This document shows, piece after piece, positions 1 to 6,505 of a stretch of 8,343 bases of DNA. Source of the DNA: Deltaproteobacteria bacterium. Its GTDB lineage: Bacteria > Desulfobacterota > DSM-4660 > Desulfatiglandales > Desulfatiglandaceae. Each line of letters begins with the position of its first letter. The stretch's first letter is position 1. A program made the translations under genes and the position numbers. The notes below the pieces were generated by a model. That model saw only the letters and a program-made list of their open reading frames with translations. It had not been told where the DNA came from and made no database searches. The DNA is taken from positions 1 to 8,343 of the forward strand of contig JAFCZI010000098.1 in NCBI GenBank assembly GCA_019314425.1. The letters are read 5' to 3'.

Positions 1-459
1 ATGAATCAAATCAAGATTTGTTGATTAATTTCTTGGAATACTGGGAAATCACGCCAGAAAAAACGCAGCATTTTAGCTGGGTTACTGATTTTACCATAAC
101 AAAGGGCAATGCCTATGAACTTATGCGAGGCGGCCATGCACGCTGGAAAATTGAAAATGAAACCTTCAATACTCTCAAAAACCAAGGCTACCATTTCGGA
201 CATAACTATGGGCTCGGGAAGAAAAATCTGAGCGTAGCTTGTGCTCATGATGCTGGCATTTTTAGTTGACCAAACACAGCAGCTCTGCTGTCCCCTATTT
301 CGTGCGACATGGCATAAACTCGGTAGCAAAAGAGAGCTGTGGGATCGTATGCGATCTCTGTTTAGAGATTTTGCATTCAAGTCGATGATGATGCTTTACG
401 AAGCCCTCTTTTACGGGATAAAATTCCAACCACCGATCATTTTATACGACGGCGGGTGA
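1..459 (+). pseudogene. 3' part of a frameshifted DDE transposase gene
   Basis: The gene is open at the left edge (first full codon at base 3) and its start lies outside the window. The first reading frame runs to a stop at 267-269 and contains the block RWKIENETFNTLKNQGYHF, which resembles the C-terminal catalytic-Glu region of IS4-like DDE transposases (spacing R-x3-E as in the YREK signature). Right after KKNLSV the sense continues one base further on, in the frame LMMLAFLVDQTQQ, and runs to a natural-looking end at 457-459 (ILYDGG, stop). Removing one base around 236-246 restores a continuous protein, so one extra base (or loss of two) has broken the gene. The stretch is visibly more A+T rich than the genes downstream. 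The exact IS family is not certain; the right inverted repeat cannot be placed because the left end is missing. The element is probably inactive unless the shift is a sequencing error. Confidence 0.8.
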
Positions 460-596
460 TTTCAATATGCACGATCCAAATATACAAAAAGCGGGAATTT
501 CAGAAAAATTGGCATTTTCCAATAAGGGACATCTGTGCAACAAATCATATGGGATTGGCCTTAGGTCTTCAAAAATTGATTGGCCAAACGAGGAAT

Positions 597-623
597 TTCG
601 GCTGATTTTCAGCGAAGCTTTTT
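597..623 (+). terminator. Weak hairpin plus T-run, possible terminator
   Basis: The arms GCTGA and TCAGC (601-605 and 609-613) pair across a TTT loop. TTC (597-599) and GAA (614-616) extend the stem with one bulged G. Five T bases follow at 619-623. The form is that of an intrinsic terminator that could end transcripts from the transposase side before shc. The stem is short and not very G+C rich, so this could also be chance or part of the insertion-sequence end. Confidence 0.25.
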
Positions 624-748
624 GACGACGACGCCTACTCTTTCATAAATGTTGAAAGATAAACTCAGTGATGACGTGGCCGGGAATTGCTGATGGGGGT
701 ACTTTTGCACGCCATTTCCTGCATCCTGGCGAAGAGTCCCCTTTTTAC

Positions 749-775
749 TTGAATTTTAATGGGTACTCGTATACA
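749..775 (+). promoter_or_regulatory. Candidate sigma-70 promoter for shc
   Basis: TTGAAT at 749-754 matches four of six bases of the -35 consensus, and TATACA at 770-775 matches four of six of the -10 consensus. The spacer is 15 bases, or 16 if CTTGAA is taken as the -35. Transcription would start near 782, leaving a leader of about 30 bases before shc. It lies just where a promoter for the shc-hpnG unit is needed, but the match is modest and the spacer short. Confidence 0.3.
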
Positions 776-795
776 AATCCGCATAAACTCTTTCT

Positions 796-800
796 GGAGG
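796..800 (+). promoter_or_regulatory. Ribosome binding site of shc
   Basis: A full GGAGG lies 13 bases before the ATG at 814. This is longer than the usual 5-9 bases but is the only good site nearby. An in-frame TAG directly precedes the ATG (811-813), so translation cannot start further upstream. The next in-frame ATG at 832 has no purine-rich site of its own, which favours 814. Confidence 0.6.
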
Positions 801-813
801 ATTACCCGCTTAG

Positions 814-2892
814 ATGAAGCAGCGCATCCGCATGGCCTTGAAAGTTCTTGTTAATCCGAAAAGATGGGCTGACTATCCTGAAAAATCCCATTTGACCCAT
901 CATGAAGAGCCGGACGCCGGTCTTCCTGTCACCCCTCTGTTTACCGTGGAACGCCTGAATGAATCCATTCGAAGAACCCGGGATCGGTTTCTGAATATCC
1001 AGAACGAAAAAGGATACTGGGTCTTTGATTTGGAGGCGGACACAACCATTCCGTCGGAATACATTCTGCTTCAGAGATTCCTGGGACGCGAGATCTCCGG
1101 GGATCTCAAGATGCGGGTTGCCAATTACCTACGCAACCGGCAGCTTGATAGTGGCGGGTGGCCTTTGTTTTACGAGGGTGAGGCCAATATCAGCGCTTCG
1201 GTTAAAGCTTATTTCGCCTTGAAGCAACTGGGAGATTCTCCCGATGCCCCCCACATGGTCAGGGCCAGAGCCCATGTGCTGGCGCAGGGCGGCGCCGCCC
1301 GGACCAATGTGTTTACCCGCATTATGCTGGCGCTTTTCGGTCAGGTCCCCTGGAAAACGACGCCGGCCATGCCCATCGAGATCATGCTTTTGCCCAAATG
1401 TTTTTTCTTCCACCTCAATAAAATATCCTACTGGTCAAGAACCGTTATTGTTCCGCTCCTCATCCTCTATGCGAAACGGCCCGTGTGTCGCATGGCCCCG
1501 GGAGAGGGCGTTTCAGAGCTTTTTGTATCCCCCGGAAACGAACTTCAACACCTGGATCGCTTTGTCCCGGGCAGCTTTTTTAAGAACTGCTTTTTGCTTC
1601 TGGATCGTTTCCTGAAAAAAGTTGATCCCTTGATGCCCCGGGTGCTGAGGAAAAAAGGGCTTAATCTGGCTGAAAGCTGGACCCGTGAGCGGATGAAGGG
1701 TGAGGGAGGTAACGGGGCTATTTTTCCCGCCATGGCCAATGCGGTGATGGCATTGAAGGTTCTGGGATATCCTGATGACCACCCGGATGTTGTCCGGGGA
1801 GTGCAGGCCATAGAAGATATGTTGGTCGATCAAGGCGATGAAAGCTACTGTCAACCGTGCTTAAGCCCCATATGGGACACCTGTCTGAGCCTTTCCGCCG
1901 TACTTGAGGGGGGGCTTGCCGAAAACCATGAAGCGGTTCATGGGGCCGTTCAGTGGCTTTTTAAACAGCTGATACTTGAACCCGGGGACTGGGTTTCCCG
2001 AGCGCCGAATCTTGAGCCGGCCGGGTGGGCTTTTCAGTTCGAAAACACCTTTTATCCGGATGTGGATGACACGCCCATGGTTCTGATGGCGCTCTTGAGG
2101 GCCGGTGCTTTAGAAGAGACAAAATACCGGGGCAAAATCGTCAAGGCTGTGAACTGGGTGATCGGCATGCAGAGCTCGGATGGCGGGTGGGGCGCTTTTG
2201 ATATTGACAACAATTACCTCTATCTGAACGAGATTCCGTTTGCCGACCATGGGGCGCTCCTTGATCCCGGTACATCCGACTTGACGGGCCGGTGCATTGA
2301 GCTCCTGGCCATGTTGGGGTACGGACCTGATTTCCCGCCCATTTCCCGGGCGCTGGATTTCCTGCGAAGGGAACAGGAAGATTGCGGGGCCTGGTTCGGG
2401 CGCTGGGGCGTCAATTATATTTACGGTACATGGTCCGTATTAAAGGGTTTGGGGCGTTTGGGCGAAGATCCCTCCCAGCCTTATATTCGAAGGGCCGTTC
2501 AATGGTTGGAATCCTGCCAGAATTCAGACAATGGCTGGGGCGAGACTTGTTATTCCTATACGGATCCCAGTTTTGCGGGAAAGGGTAAGAGTACCCCTTC
2601 ACAGACCGCGTGGGCGCTCTTGGGACTTATGGCGGCCGGTGAAGTGAAAAGCGCCGCAGTGCAACGGGGTGTTCACTACCTGATCAACCAGCAGGACCAA
2701 CAGGGCAAATGGGATGAAAAACTTTACACCGGCACGGGTTTCCCCAGTGTGTTTTACTTGCGTTACCATGGATATGGTCAGTTTTTCCCCCTGTGGGCAT
2801 TGGGTGAATACCGTCGACTCCGCGTCGAGAAAAAGACCCTTCAAGATGAAGTAACCCTGAAACATCCCGTCGATCTATCCCAGACGGTTTAA
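814..2892 (+). CDS. shc: Squalene-hopene cyclase
   Basis: A class II triterpene cyclase that protonates squalene and folds it into the five-ring hopene/hopanol; a monotopic inner-membrane enzyme, and the entry step of hopanoid synthesis. The length of 692 aa is normal for proteobacterial enzymes (the Alicyclobacillus enzyme has 631). The catalytic DVDD is at residues 416-419 in the context FYPDVDDTP. QW repeats are visible around 110-116, 453-459 (QSSDGGW), 521-527, 569-575 (QNSDNGW) and 627-633. Aligned by eye to the Alicyclobacillus enzyme, W180, W354, F407, W527, F643, F647, Y651 and Y654 match W169, W312, F365, W489, F601, F605, Y609 and Y612. Two positions differ: F462 for Y420, and R493 for H451, the partner of the catalytic Asp. 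I believe both occur in other proteobacterial enzymes. It is also called hpnF. The gene is followed by hpnG after 11 bases, so the two are probably co-transcribed. A poorly conserved tail of about 25 residues ends the protein. Confidence 0.97.
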   Translation: MKQRIRMALKVLVNPKRWADYPEKSHLTHHEEPDAGLPVTPLFTVERLNESIRRTRDRFLNIQNEKGYWVFDLEADTTIPSEYILLQRFLGREISGDLKMRVANYLRNRQLDSGGWPLFYEGEANISASVKAYFALKQLGDSPDAPHMVRARAHVLAQGGAARTNVFTRIMLALFGQVPWKTTPAMPIEIMLLPKCFFFHLNKISYWSRTVIVPLLILYAKRPVCRMAPGEGVSELFVSPGNELQHLDRFVPGSFFKNCFLLLDRFLKKVDPLMPRVLRKKGLNLAESWTRERMKGEGGNGAIFPAMANAVMALKVLGYPDDHPDVVRGVQAIEDMLVDQGDESYCQPCLSPIWDTCLSLSAVLEGGLAENHEAVHGAVQWLFKQLILEPGDWVSRAPNLEPAGWAFQFENTFYPDVDDTPMVLMALLRAGALEETKYRGKIVKAVNWVIGMQSSDGGWGAFDIDNNYLYLNEIPFADHGALLDPGTSDLTGRCIELLAMLGYGPDFPPISRALDFLRREQEDCGAWFGRWGVNYIYGTWSVLKGLGRLGEDPSQPYIRRAVQWLESCQNSDNGWGETCYSYTDPSFAGKGKSTPSQTAWALLGLMAAGEVKSAAVQRGVHYLINQQDQQGKWDEKLYTGTGFPSVFYLRYHGYGQFFPLWALGEYRRLRVEKKTLQDEVTLKHPVDLSQTV

Positions 2893-2903
2893 TCAGCCAA
2901 AAC

Positions 2904-3659
2904 ATGAAAGAAACAATCGGTATGGTGGTGGCGCTTCCGGGTGAGGCCAGGGCGTTGTTGGGGCGTCGTTTTCGGCGTAAAGCCAGCGGGTTTTTGCATG
3001 GCCGCACGGTCTTGGAAGATGGCACTGAACTGGTGGTCGTCCAGTCGGGTATGGGCATGGACAACGCTTTTTCCGCCGCCGGTTGGCTTTCGGAAGAGGG
3101 CGTGGCAGTCCTGGGATGTTTCGGTGTTTCCGGCGGGCTTGATCCTGGATTGGGGGTCGGCGATCTGGTGTTTGCGGATGCGGTTTTCGTGGAACGGGAT
3201 GACGGGATTTCCCTGGTTTGGGAAAAGGATGGATGCGATTCCGATGTAACCTTTAATTTCGAAGCGGCTAAAGGCCTGACGATGAGTTGGGGGCCGGTTG
3301 TCACGATGCGAAAGCCGGTTTTCAATGCTGCGGGTAAACGGGCGCTTTTTGACCGAACCGGGGCCGTAGCCGTTGACATGGAGACTGCGGCTGTGGCGCG
3401 TGTTGCAAGCCGGTCGGGGCTTCCTTTTTTCGCTGTCCGGACCATCTGTGACTCGGCGGATGTTACCCTTTCCGAATCCATCTACCCCTGTATTGATCAG
3501 CAAGGCCGTCCCCGGCTCCCCCATCTTTTCCGGCTGATCATTCGAAAGCCTCTCTTAATATCTCATCTGCTGCGCATGAAAAGAGATTTTACTGCGGCTC
3601 TCGCAACGGCCTCCCAGGTACGGTGCTGTTTGATGGGGGTGCGCATCGCTCAGGGGTAA
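2904..3659 (+). CDS. hpnG: Hopanoid-associated nucleosidase/phosphorylase HpnG
   Basis: A member of the MTA/SAH nucleosidase - purine nucleoside phosphorylase superfamily, 251 aa. In hopanoid producers HpnG removes adenine from adenosylhopane to give the ribosyl intermediate of extended hopanoids (family knowledge). Visible motifs are the N-terminal strand MVVALPGEA, the phosphate/substrate loop QSGMGMDNA (47-55), GVSGGLDPGLGVGD (74-87), the ribose-binding VDMETAAVA (157-165) and the base-binding TICDSAD (180-186). E160 and D183 line up with E174 and D197 of E. coli MTA/SAH nucleosidase. The extra C-terminal region of about 60 residues is rich in basic and hydrophobic residues (RLIIRKPLLISHLLRMKR), a possible membrane-facing helix. 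No Shine-Dalgarno site precedes the ATG; with shc ending 11 bases upstream, translation is probably coupled. The position next to shc is what separates HpnG from a general MTA/SAH nucleosidase. The partner radical-SAM gene hpnH is absent from the window. Confidence 0.9.
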   Translation: MKETIGMVVALPGEARALLGRRFRRKASGFLHGRTVLEDGTELVVVQSGMGMDNAFSAAGWLSEEGVAVLGCFGVSGGLDPGLGVGDLVFADAVFVERDDGISLVWEKDGCDSDVTFNFEAAKGLTMSWGPVVTMRKPVFNAAGKRALFDRTGAVAVDMETAAVARVASRSGLPFFAVRTICDSADVTLSESIYPCIDQQGRPRLPHLFRLIIRKPLLISHLLRMKRDFTAALATASQVRCCLMGVRIAQG

Positions 3660-3688
3660 CTCATAATTTTTTTTAAACGCTATTGGCC

Positions 3689-3717
3689 TTGACTCTGAGG
3701 ATCGATTGAATTAAAAA
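3689..3717 (+). promoter_or_regulatory. Candidate sigma-70 promoter for the lysS-lol-bamA operon
   Basis: TTGACT (3689-3694, five of six bases of the -35 consensus) is followed after a 17-base spacer by TAAAAA (3712-3717, four of six of the -10 consensus). It lies in the 128-base gap between hpnG and lysS, where the gene spacing changes from tight to loose. It gives a leader of about 65 bases. The gap is too short for a T-box or other large leader element, and no stable hairpin was seen in it. Confidence 0.4.
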
Positions 3718-3787
3718 AGCAAGTTTAATCCGTTATCACAAACTCAGTCGTGTCAAACAATAAAACCAGAATGGATTTTGTGCAACT

Positions 3788-5269
3788 ATGGGAAAACCGA
3801 GTGCGATTATAGAAGTTCGAGCGAACAAAGTAGAGAAATTGAAGGCCAGTGGCGTCAACCTGTATCCTGCGGGTTACCGGGTGGATATAACCGCAGGAGA
3901 AATCCTGAAGCGATTCGGCGATATGGATGAAAAGGCGTTGGAGCAGGAGACCCAAACATACGCTGTGGCCGGTCGAATTGTTTCCAGACGGGATTTTGGA
4001 AAAGCGTCTTTTATTCACATCAAAGATCGAACCGGCCGAATTCAGGCATATGTCAGGAAAAACAAGATACAACCCGATCAATTCGATACCTTCAAGCTGA
4101 TGGATATCGGCGACTTCGTGGGGCTGAAGGGGCCGTTGTTCAGAACCAAAACCGGAGAATTAACCCTTGTGGCGGAAGACCTTACACTGCTTTCCAAAGC
4201 CATGAGACCCCTTCCCGAAAAATGGCATGGCTTAACCGATGTGGAGACCCGATACCGGCAGCGGTATGTGGACCTGATCATGAACGATGATGTGCGGGAA
4301 GTTTTCGTGACCCGGAGTCGGATTATCCAGACCATTCGTGAGTTTTTCATCGAAAAAGACTTTCTGGAGGTGGAAACGCCCATGATGCAGCCCATTCCGG
4401 GCGGGGCGACGGCCAGGCCTTTTGTAACCCATCACAATGCGCTGGGGATGGACCTGTACATGCGGGTGGCCCCCGAACTTTATTTGAAACGGCTGGTGGT
4501 GGGGGGCCTCGAAAGGGTGTTTGAAATCAACCGTAATTTCAGGAATGAGGGCCTTTCCATCAAGCACAATCCTGAATTTACCATGATGGAATTCTATATG
4601 GCCTATGCCACTTACGACGATTTGATGGTGTTGACGGAGGAGGTTTTCGGCCACGTCCTTGAACAGGTGCGTGGTGGGCGGATGATTGAATACCAGGGAA
4701 AGACCATCGATTTCACGCCCCCGTGGAAAAGAATCTCCCTTTTTGATGCCTTAAGAGAGACTGGCGATGTGGAAGAGAACGTTTTTAATGATAGAGAACC
4801 GGCGGCAGCGCTGGCCCGGAGCCTTGGCATCGCCGTTCAGGACCGGGATGGGCATGGCCAGATTCTAACCAAGCTTTTTGATCATCTGGTGGAACCCCAT
4901 TTGCTTCACCCCACTTTTGTGACCGGTTATCCCACGGAGGTTTCACCCCTGTCCAGGCGTAATGACCAGGATCCTTCGTTGACCGACCGATTCGAGCTGT
5001 TTATCGGGGGCTGGGAGATTGCCAATGCGTTTACGGAGTTAAATGACCCCGTGGATCAGAAAGGCAGGTTCGAAAGTCAGGTGGCGCTCAGGGACGCCGG
5101 GGACAAGGAGGCATTGTTCATGGATGAGGATTACGTCACCGCCCTTGAATACGGCATGCCGCCGACAGCGGGGGAAGGCATCGGCATTGACCGGCTGGTG
5201 ATGCTGCTCACCGATTCGCCCTCCATCAGGGACGTGATTCTTTTTCCACAGATGCGGCCAAAGGGGTAG
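3788..5269 (+). CDS. lysS: Lysyl-tRNA synthetase, class II
   Basis: A cytoplasmic enzyme that charges tRNA-Lys with lysine using ATP; acts as a dimer. The length of 493 aa is normal for bacterial LysS. An N-terminal helix (about 5-22) leads into the OB-fold anticodon-binding domain (about 57-135, with RRDFGKASFIHIKDRTGRIQ). Class II motif 1 is around DFLEVETPMMQP (191-202), motif 2 around FEINRNFRNEG to MMEFY (245-270), with the Arg that holds ATP, and motif 3 around GEGIGIDRLVMLL (462-474). EVSPLSRRN and ELFIGGWEIANAF (403-415) are typical of the LysS active site. The intact OB-fold excludes EpmA, which lacks this domain. The start at 3788 is the first usable codon after an in-frame TAA at 3761-3763; it has no clear Shine-Dalgarno site. 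It heads a tight run with lolC, lolD and bamA, an order I associate with deltaproteobacteria. Confidence 0.97.
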   Translation: MGKPSAIIEVRANKVEKLKASGVNLYPAGYRVDITAGEILKRFGDMDEKALEQETQTYAVAGRIVSRRDFGKASFIHIKDRTGRIQAYVRKNKIQPDQFDTFKLMDIGDFVGLKGPLFRTKTGELTLVAEDLTLLSKAMRPLPEKWHGLTDVETRYRQRYVDLIMNDDVREVFVTRSRIIQTIREFFIEKDFLEVETPMMQPIPGGATARPFVTHHNALGMDLYMRVAPELYLKRLVVGGLERVFEINRNFRNEGLSIKHNPEFTMMEFYMAYATYDDLMVLTEEVFGHVLEQVRGGRMIEYQGKTIDFTPPWKRISLFDALRETGDVEENVFNDREPAAALARSLGIAVQDRDGHGQILTKLFDHLVEPHLLHPTFVTGYPTEVSPLSRRNDQDPSLTDRFELFIGGWEIANAFTELNDPVDQKGRFESQVALRDAGDKEALFMDEDYVTALEYGMPPTAGEGIGIDRLVMLLTDSPSIRDVILFPQMRPKG

Positions 5270-5281
5270 TTCTCTCTTCTC

Positions 5282-6505
5282 ATGTTTGAGTTATTTTTAG
5301 GAATTCGATATCTGAAAGCCAAACGGAAGCAGCGTTTTATTTCCGTTATTACCATTATTTCCGTGCTGGGCGTGATGGTCGGCGTCATGGCGCTGGTGGT
5401 GGTGCTTTCCGTAATGAATGGTTTCAGATCGGATCTCATGAGCAAAATATTGGGCGTGAATTCCCATGTCCTGGTGCTGAACCTCAGCGGGACTTTCAAT
5501 GGTTACCAACAGGTTGCTGAAAAGGTAAAAAAAGTGGATGGGGTGGTGGCTGTAACCCCTTTCGTCTACACTCAGGTGATGCTCAATAACGCAGGAAGGG
5601 TTTCCGGCGCCGTGTTGCGGGGGGTGGATCCCAAAACTGCCGCCCGGGTGGTCAACTTTGATAAAATGATCAAGGAAGGGACCTTGTCGTCCTTGAGTGA
5701 AGCTCAAAACGGCATTCCCTCTATCATCATCGGAAGCGAATTGGCCAAGCAGATCGGCGCCGTCCCCGGAAGCCTGGTGACGGTGATTTCACCCGAAGGG
5801 AAATTGACCCCTTTGGGCAGAACGCCCAACACCAAACGGTTCAAAGTGACTGCCATTTTTGATTCCGGCATGTATGAATACGATGCTTCAATGGTCTATA
5901 TTTCGCTGAAGGAGGCCCAACGGTTTCTGGCCCTGGGTGACAGCGTGACGGGGCTTGAGCTAAAAGTCAAAGAGGTTTACCAGTCTGATGTTATCGCGAG
6001 AAATATCCAGAAAACATTGGGGTATCCTTACTGGACCAAAGATTGGAAGCTCATGAATAGAAGTCTTTTTTCAGCGCTCAAGCTTGAAAAACTCACCATG
6101 TTTGTGATCCTGACCATGATTGTTTTAGTGGGCGCCCTGAATATTATCAGCACATTGGTGATGGTGGTGATGGAAAAGACGCGGGATGTGGCCATTCTGA
6201 GGGCCATGGGCGCTTCCGCCCGCAGTATTATGAGCATTTTCATGTTCCAGGGTATTCTGGTCGGCGTCATTGGAACCATTGCCGGCCTTTTGTCCGGGCT
6301 CGGCTTATGCCATTTATTGAGCCGGTACAAGTTTATCAACCTTCCCTCTGATGTTTACTATATTTCCAAACTGCCGGTTCAAGTTTCGGTTTCGGATGTT
6401 TCCATTGTGGCCGCTTCGGCGGTGGTTATTTCATTCCTGGCGACCCTTTATCCGGCGTGGTATGCGTCAAAGTTGAACCCTGTGGAGTCCTTCCGGTATG
6501 AATGA
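5282..6505 (+). CDS. lolC: Lipoprotein-releasing ABC transporter permease, LolC/E family
   Basis: The inner-membrane permease of the Lol system, which extracts mature lipoproteins and passes them to the periplasmic carrier LolA; 407 aa. There are four membrane segments, at about 20-45, 271-296, 318-345 and 371-393. A large periplasmic domain (about 46-270) sits between the first two, the FtsX/MacB-type layout. After the second segment comes MEKTRDVAILRAMGA (297-311), the coupling region that contacts the ATPase. The end ASKLNPVESFRYE is typical of the family. The periplasmic stretch LTPLGRTPNTKRF (175-187) resembles the E. coli LolC Hook loop that binds LolA. Only one permease gene is present next to lolD, so it probably acts as a homodimer with LolD; it could be named LolC or LolE/F. 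It starts 12 bases after lysS. The only purine-rich site, AAGGGG at 5261-5266, is 15 bases from the ATG, so coupling to lysS translation is likely. Confidence 0.93.
   Translation: MFELFLGIRYLKAKRKQRFISVITIISVLGVMVGVMALVVVLSVMNGFRSDLMSKILGVNSHVLVLNLSGTFNGYQQVAEKVKKVDGVVAVTPFVYTQVMLNNAGRVSGAVLRGVDPKTAARVVNFDKMIKEGTLSSLSEAQNGIPSIIIGSELAKQIGAVPGSLVTVISPEGKLTPLGRTPNTKRFKVTAIFDSGMYEYDASMVYISLKEAQRFLALGDSVTGLELKVKEVYQSDVIARNIQKTLGYPYWTKDWKLMNRSLFSALKLEKLTMFVILTMIVLVGALNIISTLVMVVMEKTRDVAILRAMGASARSIMSIFMFQGILVGVIGTIAGLLSGLGLCHLLSRYKFINLPSDVYYISKLPVQVSVSDVSIVAASAVVISFLATLYPAWYASKLNPVESFRYE

Larger units (their letters stand above)
460..813. other. Gene-poor spacer between transposase remnant and shc
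   Basis: This 354-base stretch holds no gene I can recognise on either strand. It should contain the right end of the insertion sequence, but no terminal repeat can be assigned from this window. Two short open frames were seen on the + strand. One runs 467-625 (52 codons, no ribosome binding site). The other runs 671-817 (48 codons), and its TGA overlaps the shc ATG as ATGA. Neither resembles a known protein and both are of a length expected by chance. The octamer GATTGGCC occurs twice, 25 bases apart (553-560 and 578-585). The right-hand end contains the candidate promoter and the ribosome binding site of shc, described separately. Confidence 0.6.

Noticed and set aside
214..246. Programmed ribosomal frameshift in the transposase
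   Set aside because: The required shift is +1 and late in the gene, with no clear slippery site for that direction; a simple one-base insertion explains it better.
6..380. Minus-strand open frame of 124 codons opposite the transposase
   Set aside because: It mirrors the transposase coding sequence and shows no recognisable protein features.
467..625. Open frame of 52 codons just after the transposase stop
   Set aside because: It has no ribosome binding site and no family resemblance, and probably lies in the non-coding end of the insertion sequence. Its length is expected by chance.
2684..3524. Long open frames on the minus strand (265 and 211 codons) opposite the shc end and hpnG
   Set aside because: They lie opposite well-supported genes, have low-complexity, Arg/Ser/Pro-rich composition and no known motif; they are shadows of the coding strand.
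3640..3674. Run of eight T bases after the hpnG stop as an intrinsic terminator
   Set aside because: Only a four-pair stem (GATG/CATC) can be drawn, and it lies within the hpnG coding end, too far from the T-run. No convincing stem directly precedes the T bases.
3660..3787. T-box or riboswitch leader before lysS
   Set aside because: The gap of 128 bases is too short and lacks the T-box sequence and any stable hairpin set. T-boxes are also mainly a Gram-positive device.
3771..3812. 13-codon open frame overlapping the lysS start, possible leader peptide
   Set aside because: It has no ribosome binding site, no Lys-rich composition and no attenuator hairpin.
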